The translations under genes were made by a program, and so were the position numbers. Source: Sphingomonas sp. Leaf17 (GTDB lineage: Bacteria; Pseudomonadota; Alphaproteobacteria; Sphingomonadales; Sphingomonadaceae). Taken from it: a DNA stretch of 64,000 bases. The notes under the pieces are model-generated. The model worked only from the letters and a program-made list of their open reading frames with translations. It made no database searches and had not been told where the DNA came from. Location of the stretch: positions 1 through 64,000 of the forward strand of contig NZ_LMKL01000008.1 in the NCBI RefSeq assembly GCF_001421505.1. The letters are read 5' to 3'. Below are positions 47,029 through 56,698 of this stretch, piece after piece; position 1 is the stretch's first letter; every line of letters starts with the position of its first letter.

Positions 47029-48588
47029 TCACTCCCACTCGATCGTGCCGGGCGGCTTGGAGGTGTAGTCGTAGGTCACGCGGTTGATGCCCTTCACCTC
47101 GTTGACGATCCGGGTCGCGACGCGCGGCAGGAAGTCGCCGGGGAACTTGAACGCCTCCGCCGTCATGCCGTCCGTGGACGTCACCGCGCGGAGCGCCAAG
47201 ACGAAGTCGTAGGTCCGCCCGTCGCCCATCACGCCGACCGTCCGCACCGGCAACAGCACCGCGAACGCCTGCCAGATGGTGTCGTACAGACCGGCCGTGC
47301 GGATCTCCTCCAGATAGATCGCATCCGCCTTGCGCAGGATATCGCACCGCTCCTTGGTGACCTCGCCCGGAATGCGGATCGCAAGGCCGGGTCCGGGGAA
47401 CGGGTGCCGCCCGACGAACGCATCGGTCAGGCCCAGTTCGCGACCCAGCGCGCGGACCTCGTCCTTGAACAGCTCACGCAGCGGCTCGACGAGCTTCATG
47501 TTCATGCGTTCGGGCAGGCCACCGACATTGTGGTGGCTCTTGATCGTCACCGACGGCCCGCCGGTGAAACTGACGCTTTCGATCACGTCGGGGTACAGCG
47601 TCCCCTGCGCCAGGAACTCGGCCCCGCCGATCTTCTTCGCCTCGGCATCGAACACCTCGATGAAGGTCTTGCCGATGAACTTGCGCTTGGCCTCGGGGTC
47701 GGTGACGCCGGCCAGCCCCGACAGGAACTGCTCCTCGGCATCCACATGGACCAGCGGGATGTTGTAGTGATCGCGGAATAGCGTGACGACCTGCTCGGCC
47801 TCGCCCGCGCGCAGCAACCCGTGGTCGACGAACACACAGGTCAGCTGGTCGCCGATCGCCTCGTGGATCAGCACCGCCGCGACCGAGGAATCGACCCCGC
47901 CCGACAGGCCGCAGATGACCTTGCCCGACCCCACCTGCGCACGGATATCGGCGACCTTGGCCGCGCGGAACTCGGCCATCGTCCAGTCGCCGGTCAACCC
48001 GCAGACCTTGCGCACGAAGTTGGCGATCAGCTTGCCGCCATCGGGGGTGTGCACGACCTCGGGGTGGAACTGCATCGCGTAGATGCGGCGCGCGTCGTCG
48101 GCGATCACCGCATAGGGCGCGCCGGGGCTGGCCGCGACGCTGCGGAAGCCGGCGGCCAGCGCGGTCACCTTGTCGCCGTGGCTCATCCACACCTGATGCC
48201 GCTCGCCGGGTGCCCACAGTCCGTCGAACAGCGGGCAATCGTTCGAAATCTCGATATAGGCTTGGCCGAACTCGCCGCTGTTGCCCTTCTCCACCGCGCC
48301 ACCAAGCTGGAGCGTCAGCGCCTGCTGGCCGTAGCAGATGCCCAGGATCGGCAGGCCGCTGTCCAGCACCCCCTGCGGGATCCGCGGCGTGCCCTCGTCG
48401 CACACCGATGCCGGGCCGCCCGACAGGATCACGCCCTTCGGCTGCATCCGCTCGAACGCGGCCTGCGCCGACTGGAACGGCGCGACCTCCGAATAGACGC
48501 CGGCTTCGCGGACCCGGCGCGCGATGAGCTGGGTCACCTGACTGCCAAAGTCGATGATGAGGATGCTGTCTTGTACGGGAATGGTCAT
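47029..48588 (-). CDS. guaA: GMP synthase (glutamine-hydrolysing)
   Basis: 519 residues. Class I glutamine amidotransferase domain with the nucleophile Cys in [17 protein letters not shown] and the His in [16 protein letters not shown] pyrophosphatase domain with the P-loop [17 protein letters not shown]-terminal dimerisation part [35 protein letters not shown], the invariant end. It converts XMP to GMP. Complete and of standard length. Confidence 0.97.
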   Translation of the reverse strand: MTIPVQDSILIIDFGSQVTQLIARRVREAGVYSEVAPFQSAQAAFERMQPKGVILSGGPASVCDEGTPRIPQGVLDSGLPILGICYGQQALTLQLGGAVEKGNSGEFGQAYIEISNDCPLFDGLWAPGERHQVWMSHGDKVTALAAGFRSVAASPGAPYAVIADDARRIYAMQFHPEVVHTPDGGKLIANFVRKVCGLTGDWTMAEFRAAKVADIRAQVGSGKVICGLSGGVDSSVAAVLIHEAIGDQLTCVFVDHGLLRAGEAEQVVTLFRDHYNIPLVHVDAEEQFLSGLAGVTDPEAKRKFIGKTFIEVFDAEAKKIGGAEFLAQGTLYPDVIESVSFTGGPSVTIKSHHNVGGLPERMNMKLVEPLRELFKDEVRALGRELGLTDAFVGRHPFPGPGLAIRIPGEVTKERCDILRKADAIYLEEIRTAGLYDTIWQAFAVLLPVRTVGVMGDGRTYDFVLALRAVTSTDGMTAEAFKFPGDFLPRVATRIVNEVKGINRVTYDYTSKPPGTIEWE

Positions 48589-48635
48589 GGGCTGGTCCGA
48601 TAGCAGATGACGCGGGCGAGGAAACCCAAAACGAA

Positions 48636-48672
48636 AACGGCCGCCCCATCGCTGGAGCGGCCGTTTCCTTGT
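48636..48672 (-). terminator. Intrinsic terminator of the alpha operon after rplQ
   Basis: On the minus strand AAACGGCCGCTCC - loop - GGGGCGGCCGTTT forms a stem of about 13 pairs followed by TCGTTTTG. It lies 20 bases after the rplQ stop and separates it from guaA. Confidence 0.88.
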
Positions 48673-48689
48673 TTCAAACGAAGCCAGCC

Positions 48690-49112
48690 TTACGCGGCGT
48701 CGTCATACTCTTCGTCCGAGATCACCGGACCCGAATCCTGGCCCTTGGCCGAGACGTCGCGACCGACGAATTCGATGATCGCCATCGGCGAGGCGTCCGA
48801 CATGCGGATGCCGGCCTTGATGACGCGGGTGTAGCCGCCGTTGCGACTCTCGTAGCGCGCAGCCAGAACGTCGAACAGCTTGGTCAGCTGTGCATCGTCC
48901 ATCAGCCGCGCATGGGCCAGACGACGGTTGGACAGGCCACCCTTCTTCGCCAGCGTGATGAGCTTTTCGATGTACGGACGCAGTTCCTTCGCCTTGGCGA
49001 CGGTGGTCGTGATCTGCTCGTGCTTGATGAGCGCTGCGCTCATGTTGCGGAACAGGGCGAGGCGATGGGCCGAGGTACGCTGAAGCTTACGGCCGCCGAC
49101 GCGATGACGCAT
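48690..49112 (-). CDS. rplQ: 50S ribosomal protein L17
   Basis: 140 residues. [58 protein letters not shown] is the near-invariant L17 core, at the polypeptide exit region of the large subunit. The C-terminal 25 residues are acidic ([15 protein letters not shown]), a variable tail. Last gene of the alpha operon, followed by a strong terminator. It is separated from rpoA by 241 bases full of hairpins, an unusually long gap. Confidence 0.97.
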   Translation of the reverse strand: MRHRVGGRKLQRTSAHRLALFRNMSAALIKHEQITTTVAKAKELRPYIEKLITLAKKGGLSNRRLAHARLMDDAQLTKLFDVLAARYESRNGGYTRVIKAGIRMSDASPMAIIEFVGRDVSAKGQDSGPVISDEEYDDAA

Positions 49113-49205
49113 GGTAATTCCTTGTCGTTCGTTATGGAGCCGTATGAGGTACTCCGTAGCAGGCGGTGTTTGGGGCCACCGCCCTTTGCCCTGGGGTTCG
49201 AGACT

Positions 49206-49230
49206 GGAAGGTTACAAAGGTTACACCCGC
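49206..49230. repeat. GGTGTAACCTTTG-type short repeat, copy 2
   Basis: GGAAGGTTACAAAGGTTACACCCGC, the inverted form of the sequence at 19841-19862. It contains a direct duplication of AGGTTACA. It lies in the rpoA-rplQ spacer. Confidence 0.6.
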
Positions 49231-49259
49231 AAGGGGGGGGTATCCTTCGGCCGGAAGCC

Positions 49260-49347
49260 GAAACAGGCAAAGCCTGTTTCGTCGGTCGGGTCGTTGCCGA
49301 CCCGCCGGCCGGGCTTGCACCGTCTCCGGGGTAGCTTGCTACCCCGG
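49260..49347 (-). repeat. Three consecutive hairpins in the rpoA-rplQ spacer
   Basis: Stems at 49260-49280 (GAAACAGGC/GCCTGTTTC), 49286-49304 (CGGGTCG/CGACCCG) and 49326-49347 (CCGGGGTAGC/GCTACCCCGG, 10 pairs with a 2-base centre). All three are perfect or nearly so and lie one after the other directly after the rpoA stop. None has a T-run, so they look more like RNA-processing or stability elements than terminators. Confidence 0.7.
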
Positions 49348-49353
49348 TGCGGC

Positions 49354-50421
49354 TTAGCCCATGATTTCCTGCTCAAGCTTCTTGGCCATCTCTTCGATGT
49401 TCTCGGGCGGCCAGCCGGGGATTTCCATGCCGAGGCGCAGACCCATCGTCGACAGCACTTCCTTGATCTCGTTCAAGGATTTGCGTCCGAAATTGGGCGT
49501 ACGCAGCATTTCAGCCTCGGTCTTGCCGACCAGATCACCGATGTAGATGATGTTGTCGTTCTTCAGGCAGTTCGCCGAACGCACCGACAGTTCAAGCTCG
49601 TCGACCTTCTTGAGAAGGTAACGGTTGATCTGCTGGGTATCACCAGCCGGTTCGCCCGATGCCGCCGGAGCAGCCTGGCCGACCGGTGCCGATTGCCGCG
49701 TGATCGACGAATCGTCGAAGTGCACGAACAGCGCCAGCTGGTCCTGGAGGATGCGACCGGCATAGCTGACCGCGTCTTCCGGGGTGACCGTCCCATCGGT
49801 CTCGATCGTCAGCGTCAGCTTGTCGTAATCGAGTTCCTGCCCAACGCGGGTGTTCTCGACCTTGTATGACACCTGGCGGACGGGCGAGTACAGCGCGTCG
49901 ACCGGGATCAGACCGATCGGTGCGTCGATCGGACGGTTGGCGGTGGCGGGCATGTAGCCCTTCCCCGTGTCGGCGGTCAGCTCCATGTTGAGCGTCGCGC
50001 CTTCGTCGAGGTGGCACAGCACCAGCGTCGGGTTCATCACCTCGATGTCGCCCGACACCGCGATGTCGCCCGCCGTCACCGGACCCGGACCCGTTGCCGA
50101 CAGCTGGAGCCGCTTTGGCCCCTCGCCCTGCATCTGCAGCGCGATCTGCTTCACGTTCAGGACGATGTCGGTGACATCCTCGCGAACGCCGACCAGCGAC
50201 GAAAACTCGTGCAGCACGTTCTCGATCTTGATCGAGGTCACGGCCGCGCCCTGAAGCGAGGACAGCAGCACGCGACGCAGCGCGTTGCCGAGCGTCAGGC
50301 CGAAACCACGCTCCAGCGGCTCGGCGACGAACGTCGCCTTGCGCTTGCCATCGCCGCCCGACTTCTTTTCGAGGCCGTTGGGCTTCTTCAGTTCCTGCCA
50401 GTTCTTTGCATTGACAGACAC
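49354..50421 (-). CDS. rpoA: RNA polymerase alpha subunit
   Basis: 355 residues from a GTG at 50421. N-terminal assembly domain with [34 protein letters not shown]-terminal DNA- and activator-contact domain with [48 protein letters not shown]. The linker between them is rich in Ala, Pro and Gly. Full length. Part of the alpha operon rpsM-rpsK-rpoA-rplQ. Confidence 0.97.
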   Translation of the reverse strand: MSVNAKNWQELKKPNGLEKKSGGDGKRKATFVAEPLERGFGLTLGNALRRVLLSSLQGAAVTSIKIENVLHEFSSLVGVREDVTDIVLNVKQIALQMQGEGPKRLQLSATGPGPVTAGDIAVSGDIEVMNPTLVLCHLDEGATLNMELTADTGKGYMPATANRPIDAPIGLIPVDALYSPVRQVSYKVENTRVGQELDYDKLTLTIETDGTVTPEDAVSYAGRILQDQLALFVHFDDSSITRQSAPVGQAAPAASGEPAGDTQQINRYLLKKVDELELSVRSANCLKNDNIIYIGDLVGKTEAEMLRTPNFGRKSLNEIKEVLSTMGLRLGMEIPGWPPENIEEMAKKLEQEIMG

Positions 50422-50506
50422 TTGCTTCCCCTAGGTTACGTGACGGCGCACACGCGCCGACCACGAAGGAACGGCCCGCGAACACCGATGGCGCGCGGGC
50501 GGTAGA

Positions 50507-50896
50507 TCAGACGCGGCGACGCTTGGACGGGCGTACGCCGTTGTGCGGGATCGAGGTCACGTCGCGGATCGACGTGATCTGAAACCCGACGGCCTGCAGC
50601 GCGCGAAGCGCCGATTCACGGCCCGAACCCGGACCCTTGACCTCGACCTCGATCGTGCGGACGCCGTGCTCGGCGGCCTTCTTGCCGGCGTCTTCCGCTG
50701 CGACCTGGGCCGCATACGGGGTCGACTTGCGCGAGCCCTTGAAGCCCATCGCGCCGGCCGACGACCAGGAAATCGTGTTTCCCTGCGCATCGGTGATCGT
50801 GATCATGGTGTTGTTGAAGCTGGCGTTCACATGCGCGACGCCCGAGGTGATGTTCTTGCGTTCGCGCCGACGAATGCGCTGCGGTTCACGTGCCAT
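50507..50896 (-). CDS. rpsK: 30S ribosomal protein S11
   Basis: 129 residues. [52 protein letters not shown] and the closing [16 protein letters not shown] are diagnostic of S11, a platform protein of the small subunit next to the Shine-Dalgarno helix. Normal length. The mRNA spacer to rpoA is 85 bases. Confidence 0.97.
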   Translation of the reverse strand: MAREPQRIRRRERKNITSGVAHVNASFNNTMITITDAQGNTISWSSAGAMGFKGSRKSTPYAAQVAAEDAGKKAAEHGVRTIEVEVKGPGSGRESALRALQAVGFQITSIRDVTSIPHNGVRPSKRRRV

Positions 50897-50978
50897 TGGA
50901 AATCCTTGGAAAAAGCCGGGGCGATCGCGCGTTGCGCGACCGGCCTGCCGGCGGAGTAAATCGTCCGCTCAGGCCGAC

Positions 50979-51347
50979 TTACTTCTTCTTGCCGGCGATC
51001 GGCTTGGCCTTGCCCTTGCGGGTGCGCGCATTGGTGTGCGTGCGCTGGCCGCGGACCGGAAGGCCCTTGCGATGACGAAGGCCGCGATAGCAGGCCAGAT
51101 CCATCAGGCGCTTGATGTTCATCGACACCGTGCGACGCAGATCACCCTCGACCGTGTGGTCGGCGTCGATCGTCTCGCGGATCTGAAGAACTTCGGCGTC
51201 GGTCAGGTCCTGGACACGGCGCGTGTCCTCGATGCCGAGCTTGGTGACGATTTCCTTGGCCTTGGTCGAACCGATGCCGTGGATATAGGTGAGCGCGATG
51301 ACGACGCGCTTGTTGGTCGGGATGTTGACACCCGCGATACGTGCCAT
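50979..51347 (-). CDS. rpsM: 30S ribosomal protein S13
   Basis: 122 residues from ATG 51347 ([26 protein letters not shown]); eleven in-frame upstream codons are not part of the family. [34 protein letters not shown] is the invariant basic tail that reaches towards tRNA. First gene of the alpha operon here; the promoter must lie between 51348 and 51501, because the spc block is cut off by other genes. Confidence 0.97.
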   Translation of the reverse strand: MARIAGVNIPTNKRVVIALTYIHGIGSTKAKEIVTKLGIEDTRRVQDLTDAEVLQIRETIDADHTVEGDLRRTVSMNIKRLMDLACYRGLRHRKGLPVRGQRTHTNARTRKGKAKPIAGKKK

Positions 51348-51501
51348 GAACTTGTTCTCCTGCTCCACGGGGCACGGCATGGCCGCACATGCCCCATCTC
51401 TACGCGATGATCCGAAACGTAGGAAAACGGCGTGCGCGCAGACGCGCCGCCGGCAACCGGTGTTTCGGGAATGGGTCGATTAGGCGCGGGCAAACGTCCT
51501 G

Positions 51502-51744
51502 TCAAGCGATCGGTTCCGCCCGCCCCTCACCGCGCCGCTGCCCCCACCAACGGTTCAGCGCGACGACGGTCCAGATCGCCTCGACCAGCCCGAACGGCCA
51601 GGCCCCTTGCGCGAAACCATAGACCGATCCCATCACGCAGCCCACCGCGAACCCCAGCGTCCACCAATGCGACCGCGCCTCCATCATGTAGCACACAAGG
51701 GTGAAGGCGACCGCGAACAGGCCGAAAGCGGATAGGGTGTCCAT
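51502..51744 (-). CDS. Small three-helix membrane protein
   Basis: 80 residues from ATG 51744. Three hydrophobic segments: LSAFGLFAVAFTLVCYMME, WWTLGFAVGCVMGSVYGFA and WPFGLVEAIWTVVALNRWW. The pattern 'VCYMMEARS...GSVYGFAQGAWPFGLVEAIW' resembles small conserved alphaproteobacterial membrane proteins of unknown function (CBU_0592-like by eye). It is transcribed towards rpsM, 155 bases upstream of it, and could share its promoter region. Confidence 0.72.
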   Translation of the reverse strand: MDTLSAFGLFAVAFTLVCYMMEARSHWWTLGFAVGCVMGSVYGFAQGAWPFGLVEAIWTVVALNRWWGQRRGEGRAEPIA

Positions 51745-51864
51745 GGGGCGGGCTTGTGGCGGGTCCGACGGGGAAAGGCCAGTGGGGATGGGACGTATGA
51801 CAGCCGTAGCCGTCTGCTTGAGACCGGTGTATTTACGGCCGAAGTGCGTGTTTGGAGGTGGACG

Positions 51865-51963
51865 ATGACGTGGACGAAACTGATGCTCACCTTTGCCAAG
51901 GGCGCTGCGACTGGAGCCTTGGTGGTTCATGTCGGCATCAGGCTTGTTTCTGCGCTGGCATGA
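51865..51963 (+). CDS. Candidate 32-residue membrane microprotein
   Basis: ATG at 51865 preceded by GGAGGTGGACG, a strong ribosome binding site with ideal spacing. The peptide MTWTKLMLTFAKGAATGALVVHV... has one hydrophobic, Gly/Ala-rich helix and ends LVSALA before TGA. It is divergent from the 80-residue membrane gene. No family is known. The strength of the ribosome binding site is the main reason to list it. Confidence 0.45.
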   Translation: MTWTKLMLTFAKGAATGALVVHVGIRLVSALA

Positions 51964-52098
51964 TCCCAAACCCGTTCACGATCGTCGCGCGCATCCAGTC
52001 ATGAAACCTGGATGGGGTGGACTTAGGACTGGCTCCCCGTCGACAGTTGCCGAACGACCGCAGGCCCGGGCGTTTGTGTTGGCACAAGCGCCTTCCCT

Positions 52099-52124
52099 AC
52101 TGGACCCCGGCCTTCGCCGGGGAG
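52099..52124. repeat. Palindromic repeat after the histidine kinase gene
   Basis: ACTGGACCCCGGCCTTCGCCGGGGAG, the same CCCCGGC-CTTC-GCCGGGG unit as at 17371-17398 and 41793-41817. It sits 45 bases past the kinase stop codon. Confidence 0.75.
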
Positions 52125-52168
52125 CTGTGTGAAGGCGCAGTATGTTCTAGATCACGTCGCGAAGCCCC

Positions 52169-53512
52169 TCACCCCGGCAACACCATCCGCGCCACCAGCC
52201 CCGGCGCGTTGTCGGCCAACTCGAACCGCCCGCCGTGCAACCGCGCGACCGCCTCGATCAACGCCATGCCAAGCCCCGCGCCCGGCGTCGTGCGCGCGTT
52301 GTCCAGCCGGCCGAAGCGTTTCAGCGCCGTCGCGCGATCGCCCTCCGCGATGCCCGGCCCGCGATCCTCGACCTGGATTGTCACCTCGCCCCCGGCCTGC
52401 TCCAGCCGCAGCGTCAGCGCGCGGCCCCCCGCCGCATGGCGCAGCGCGTTATCGAGCAGGTTGGCGACCGCCTGACTCATCAGTTCGCGGTGCAGCGGCA
52501 TCGGCGCCGGCCGCGCGTCGATCGCCACGACGAAGCTGAACCCCGCGTCCTCGGCAACCGGCTGATACAGGTCGGCGATTTCCTCGATCAGTTCGGCCGG
52601 GGCGACGCGGGTGAAGCGGTCGCGCGAGGTCGATTCGGACCGGCTGATCTCGATCACCATCGTCAGCATCCGCATGACGAGGTCGGTTTCGGTCAGCAGC
52701 CCGCTCAAGGCCGTCTCGCGCGCGACCGGGTCGGCGATCAGCACCGCCTGTTCGGTCTTGGTCCGCAGGCGCGCGAGCGGCGAGCGCAGATCATGCGCCA
52801 GGCTGTCGGTAACGACGCGCAGCTCGATCATCAGCCGTTCGACCTTGTCGAGCGTCGCGTTCAGCCGCGCGGCCAGCCGGTCGAACGCATCGGCCCCGTC
52901 GGCCATCATGCCGACGCGCGAGGTCATGTCACCCTGCCCCACCGTCTCGATCACGCGGGCGATCGCGTCCAGCCGGCGGCCGACATAGCGCGCGATGACC
53001 AGCCCGCCGACCACGCCCAGTGCCAGCGACAGGACGATGGCGATCGCCAGCGCCCGCTCGATCGCGCGCTGCTCCTCCTCGACCAGGTCGATCATGCGGC
53101 CGTTGATGAGCCAGTGGCGGCCAATCGGGTGCAGCGCGAAACCGGCCTCGCGCCCGGCCCAGTTATCTTTGTCGCCGATCGTTGCGATGCGGAAACTGGT
53201 CGACACCAGCGGTACGTCGAGTTCGCGGGGCACATAGCCGCCCAGCCGCCGCCCGCGTTCGTCGACGATCCCGACCACCAGCGACACGTCACCCGGCGCG
53301 CGGGCGTTGGCGACCGCGGCCTGCAACGCCGGCAGCCCGCCGGTACGCCACACCGCGCGCAGGGCGTCGGACTGTTCGATCGTCTCGCGTCGCATTGCGT
53401 CGATCGTGTCGTCATGCGTCTGCTTCCAGACCACGGCGACCAGCGCGAGGTTGGACAGCAGCGCCAGCACGAACGACAGGAGGGCGATGCGCGCGGTGAC
53501 CGAAAGCCGCAT
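52169..53512 (-). CDS. Membrane sensor histidine kinase
   Basis: 447 residues from ATG 53512, which shares a base with the regulator's TGA (TGATG). Domains in order: first membrane helix about 9-30, a periplasmic loop of about 120 residues, second helix about 154-175, HAMP linker (RYVGRRLDAIARVIETVGQGDMTSRVG), HisKA with the phospho-His in SLAHDLRSPLARLR (about 240), N box NLLDNALRHA, G1 VEDRGPGIA and G2 PGAGLGMALI. Signal unknown; the periplasmic part has VDERGRRLGGYVPREL. It is paired with the response regulator just upstream. Confidence 0.93.
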   Translation of the reverse strand: MRLSVTARIALLSFVLALLSNLALVAVVWKQTHDDTIDAMRRETIEQSDALRAVWRTGGLPALQAAVANARAPGDVSLVVGIVDERGRRLGGYVPRELDVPLVSTSFRIATIGDKDNWAGREAGFALHPIGRHWLINGRMIDLVEEEQRAIERALAIAIVLSLALGVVGGLVIARYVGRRLDAIARVIETVGQGDMTSRVGMMADGADAFDRLAARLNATLDKVERLMIELRVVTDSLAHDLRSPLARLRTKTEQAVLIADPVARETALSGLLTETDLVMRMLTMVIEISRSESTSRDRFTRVAPAELIEEIADLYQPVAEDAGFSFVVAIDARPAPMPLHRELMSQAVANLLDNALRHAAGGRALTLRLEQAGGEVTIQVEDRGPGIAEGDRATALKRFGRLDNARTTPGAGLGMALIEAVARLHGGRFELADNAPGLVARMVLPG

Positions 53513-54204
53513 CACCCCTCGGGCGCGAGCCGGTATCCGGCCCCGCGCACGGTATGCAGGATCGGCGTGGCGAACCCGTCCTCCAGCTTGCGGCGCAGCC
53601 GGCCGATATGCACGTCGACCACGTTCGATCCGGGGTCGAAGTGATAATTCCAGATCTTCTCCAGCATCATCGTCCGGGTCACGACCTGTCCGGCATGGCG
53701 CGCGAGATATTCGAGCAGGTTGAACTCGCGCGCGCCCAGCGGGATCGTCCGGCCGGCGCGGACCACCGACCGGGCGAGCAGGTCGATCTCCAGATCGCCG
53801 ACCGCCAGCCGCGTCTTCTGCGGTTCGGCGGCGCTGCGATCGGACCGGCGCACCAGCGCCTCGATCCGCGCGGACAGTTCGGCAAAGGAAAACGGCTTGC
53901 AGAGGTAATCGTCGGCTCCGGCCTTCAGCCCGTCGACCCGGTCGTCGACCGCACCCAGCGCCGACAGGATCAACGTCGGCGTGGCGATGCCCGCGGCACG
54001 GATCGCGTTGACCATCGACAGGCCATCAAGGCCGGGCAGCATCCGGTCGGCGATGATGAGATCGAAAATGCCTTCGCTGGCAAGGAACAGCCCGTCACGT
54101 CCGTCGCCGCACGCCTGGACCGCATAGCCGGCCTCCGACAATCCCTTGGCGAGATAGGCGGCGGTAGAGCTGTCATCTTCGACGATCAGGATCTTGCGGG
54201 TCAC
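53512..54204 (-). CDS. OmpR-family response regulator
   Basis: 230 residues. Receiver domain with acidic pocket VEDD, phospho-acceptor Asp53 in DLIIADRMLPGLDG, and Lys103 in YLCKPFSF; winged-helix DNA-binding domain with REFNLLEYLARHAGQVVTRTMMLEKIWNYHFDPGSNVVDVHIGRLRRKLE and the final VRGAGYRL. Closest in style to the CzcR/CopR/QseB-like group, often responding to metals or envelope stress; target genes cannot be read from the sequence. It forms an operon with the kinase gene, inserted between adk and rpsM. Confidence 0.93.
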   Translation of the reverse strand: MTRKILIVEDDSSTAAYLAKGLSEAGYAVQACGDGRDGLFLASEGIFDLIIADRMLPGLDGLSMVNAIRAAGIATPTLILSALGAVDDRVDGLKAGADDYLCKPFSFAELSARIEALVRRSDRSAAEPQKTRLAVGDLEIDLLARSVVRAGRTIPLGAREFNLLEYLARHAGQVVTRTMMLEKIWNYHFDPGSNVVDVHIGRLRRKLEDGFATPILHTVRGAGYRLAPEG

Positions 54205-54416
54205 GGATAGGCTCCTGGCACTGTGCCCGGACCATCTGTAGGGGAAGGCCGGCGGAAAGCATACTCCCCGCCGGCCTTACGGCACCCCCGGGAGTGTCGG
54301 GTGCCGATCTCGCGGTCGTCGGCGGAACCGCAGCGACCATGCGCCCCTGATACCGGCGACGACCGCCCGACGCGGTGACACGGCCATGACGATTTTGTCA
54401 TTTTCGTGCGAACTAT

Positions 54417-54453
54417 ACAAAACGGGCCGGCCGTTCCCGTGAACGACCGGCCC
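54417..54453 (-). terminator. Terminator after adk
   Basis: On the minus strand GGGCCGGTCGTTC-loop-GAACGGCCGGCCC (one G-U wobble) is followed by GTTTTGT. It lies 29 bases beyond the adk stop and should end the spc block before the two-component genes. A further GC hairpin at 54243-54277 lies upstream of the regulator gene. Confidence 0.82.
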
Positions 54454-54481
54454 ATCCGTAATGGCTCACAGGCGCAATGCG

Positions 54482-55129
54482 TCAGGCGTCGAGGATCGCC
54501 GTCACCGCCGCGCTGACAACGTCGATGTCCGCCATCCCGTCGACCCGCTGCACCAGCCCGCGCGCTTCATAGATCGGCAGGATCGGTGCGGTCTTGGCGC
54601 GATATTCGGCCATCCGCGTCCGTACGGTCGCTTCATTGTCGTCGGGCCGGCGCTTGAACTCGGTCGAGCCGCAGACGTCGCAGACACCGTCGACCTTCGG
54701 CCGCTTGAACCGCTCGTGATAGCCCTCGCCGCAATTGCCGCAGGTGTAGCGGCCGACGATACGCTCGATCAGCGCGGCCTCGTCGACGTTCAGTTCGATC
54801 ACATGGTCCAGCGTGCGGCCGCGATCGGCCAGCAGCCCGTCCAGTGCCTCCGCCTGCGCGGCCGTGCGGGGATAACCGTCGAAGATCACCCCGCCCTGCG
54901 TATCCGGCTGATCGAGCCGCTCGCCGATCAACGCGGAGACGATATCGTCCGACACAAGACCGCCCGACTCCATCACCGCCTTGGCCTGCAACCCGACCGG
55001 CGTACCCGCCTTAACGGCCGCGCGCAGCATGTCGCCGGTCGACAGCTGGACCATGCCCCGCGTCGCGGTCAGGCGCGCGGCCTGGGTTCCCTTGCCCGCC
55101 CCCGGCGGCCCCAGAAGGATGATATTCAC
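54482..55129 (-). CDS. adk: Adenylate kinase with zinc-type lid
   Basis: 215 residues from a GTG with GGGGAG upstream. P-loop [21 protein letters not shown], the DGYPRT motif and a lid with four Cys ([10 protein letters not shown]...DGVCDVCGS), the metal-binding form of the lid. It interconverts ATP + AMP and two ADP. It follows secY by 33 bases, in the standard secY-adk order, and ends with a terminator. Confidence 0.95.
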   Translation of the reverse strand: MNIILLGPPGAGKGTQAARLTATRGMVQLSTGDMLRAAVKAGTPVGLQAKAVMESGGLVSDDIVSALIGERLDQPDTQGGVIFDGYPRTAAQAEALDGLLADRGRTLDHVIELNVDEAALIERIVGRYTCGNCGEGYHERFKRPKVDGVCDVCGSTEFKRRPDDNEATVRTRMAEYRAKTAPILPIYEARGLVQRVDGMADIDVVSAAVTAILDA

Positions 55130-55162
55130 GGCGTCGCTCCCCTTATTCGTCGGTAAACCGGC

Positions 55163-56527
55163 TCAACGGAGCCGGCCACCCTTCAGTTTCGACTTCTTGA
55201 TGAGGTCGCCATATTGATGCGCCAGCAGGTGGCTCTGGATCTGCGTCACCGTGTCCATCGTCACGTTGACGACGATCAGCAGGCTGGTGCCGCCGAGGTA
55301 GAACGGGATCTGCAACGCCGACACCAGATATTCTGGCAGCAGGCAGATGATCGTCAGATAGCCCGCACCGATCACGGTGATCCGCGTCAGGACGTAATCG
55401 AAATAGTTTTCGGTGTTCTTGCCCGGACGGATGCCGGGGATGAACCCGCCATGCCGCTTCAGGTTTTCCGCGGTTTCCTCAGGGTTGAAGACGACAGCGG
55501 TGTAGAAGAACGAGAAGAAGATGATGCCAAGGCCATACAGCGCCATGTACACCGGGCTGCCGTGCTGGAGATACTGGTTGAGGCTGATGATGAAGTCGCC
55601 CCACTGGCTCTCACCCGCGACGCGCTGACCGGCGAACTGGCTGATCGTCAGCGGCATCAGCAGCAGCGACGACGCGAAGATCGGCGGGATGACACCGGCG
55701 GTGTTGATCTTCAGCGGCAGGTGGCTGCGATCGGCCTGCATGCCCCGTTGCGTCTGCCGCTTGGGGTACTGGATCAGGATCCGGCGCTGCGCCCGCTCCA
55801 TGAAGCAGATGAACAGGATCAGCACGACGACCGCGACGACGATGCCGATCAGCCGACCCGGACCGACCGAACCCGAACGACCGCCTTCCAGCAGGTTGAC
55901 CAGCGTCGTCGGCAGATGCGCGACGATGCCGGCCATGATGATGAGCGACACGCCGTTGCCGATGCCACGGCTGGTGATCTGCTCGCCCAGCCACATCAGG
56001 AACATCGTGCCGCCGATCAGCGAGATGACGGCCGCGATGCGGAACGTCATGCCCGGTTCGATCACCGCCTGGATGCCCTGCGTCGCGCCGAGCGTCTCAA
56101 GGCCGACGGCGATGAAATAGCCCTGGATCGCGGTCAGGCCGACCGTGCCGTAGCGGGTATACTGATTCAGGCGCTTGCGGCCCGATTCGCCATCCTTCTT
56201 AATGGCGGCGAGCTGCGGGCTGAGCGAGGTCGCGAGCTGCACCACGATCGACGCGGTGATATAGGGCATGACGCCGAGCGCGATCAGCGACATGCGGCTC
56301 AACGAACCGCCGGAAAACGTGTTGAAGAAGTCGAGAACGCCGCCCTGCGTCTGCTGGCTGAGAATGCCGAGCGCGGTCGGGTCGACACCCGGCAGCGGAA
56401 CGTAGGAAAGCAGGCGGAAGACGATCAGTGCGCCGATCGTGAACCAAAGGCGCTTCTTGAGGTCGGTCGCCTGCGCGAATTTCGACAGGCTGATGCCTTG
56501 CGCCATCTTGTCGGCTGCGGATGCCAT
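55163..56527 (-). CDS. secY: SecY, protein translocation channel
   Basis: 454 residues, ten membrane helices. Signature segments: LKKRLWFTIGALIVFRLLSYVPLPGVDP, TASIVVQLATSLSPQLAAIKKDGESGRKRLNQYTRYGT (plug region), LPLKINTAGVIPPIFASSLLLMP and the cytoplasmic loop HGGFIPGIRPGKNTENYF, with conserved Arg for SecA and ribosome contact. Full length. A terminator-like hairpin separates it from rplO. Confidence 0.96.
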   Translation of the reverse strand: MASAADKMAQGISLSKFAQATDLKKRLWFTIGALIVFRLLSYVPLPGVDPTALGILSQQTQGGVLDFFNTFSGGSLSRMSLIALGVMPYITASIVVQLATSLSPQLAAIKKDGESGRKRLNQYTRYGTVGLTAIQGYFIAVGLETLGATQGIQAVIEPGMTFRIAAVISLIGGTMFLMWLGEQITSRGIGNGVSLIIMAGIVAHLPTTLVNLLEGGRSGSVGPGRLIGIVVAVVVLILFICFMERAQRRILIQYPKRQTQRGMQADRSHLPLKINTAGVIPPIFASSLLLMPLTISQFAGQRVAGESQWGDFIISLNQYLQHGSPVYMALYGLGIIFFSFFYTAVVFNPEETAENLKRHGGFIPGIRPGKNTENYFDYVLTRITVIGAGYLTIICLLPEYLVSALQIPFYLGGTSLLIVVNVTMDTVTQIQSHLLAHQYGDLIKKSKLKGGRLR

Positions 56528-56553
56528 GCGTTTGGGTGTCCTGGAAACAAAGA

Positions 56554-56585
56554 ACGGCGGGACGCGTTGTTACCCGTCCCGCCGT
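56554..56585 (-). terminator. Terminator-like hairpin between rplO and secY
   Basis: ACGGCGGGACG and CGTCCCGCCGT form a perfect 11-bp stem with a 10-base loop; on the minus strand TCTTTGTTTCC follows. It lies inside the operon, so it probably causes partial termination or marks an RNA processing point that lowers secY relative to rplO. Confidence 0.65.
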
Positions 56586-56698
56586 CCATATAGTCATGCA
56601 TCGGAGCTTGTCTAATGCCGCGCGGGCTTTGCCGCGCAATCAGACCGCCGCCAACCGCCGTGCGCGCCCTGACGAACGCCGCACGACGGAGGGACGCA

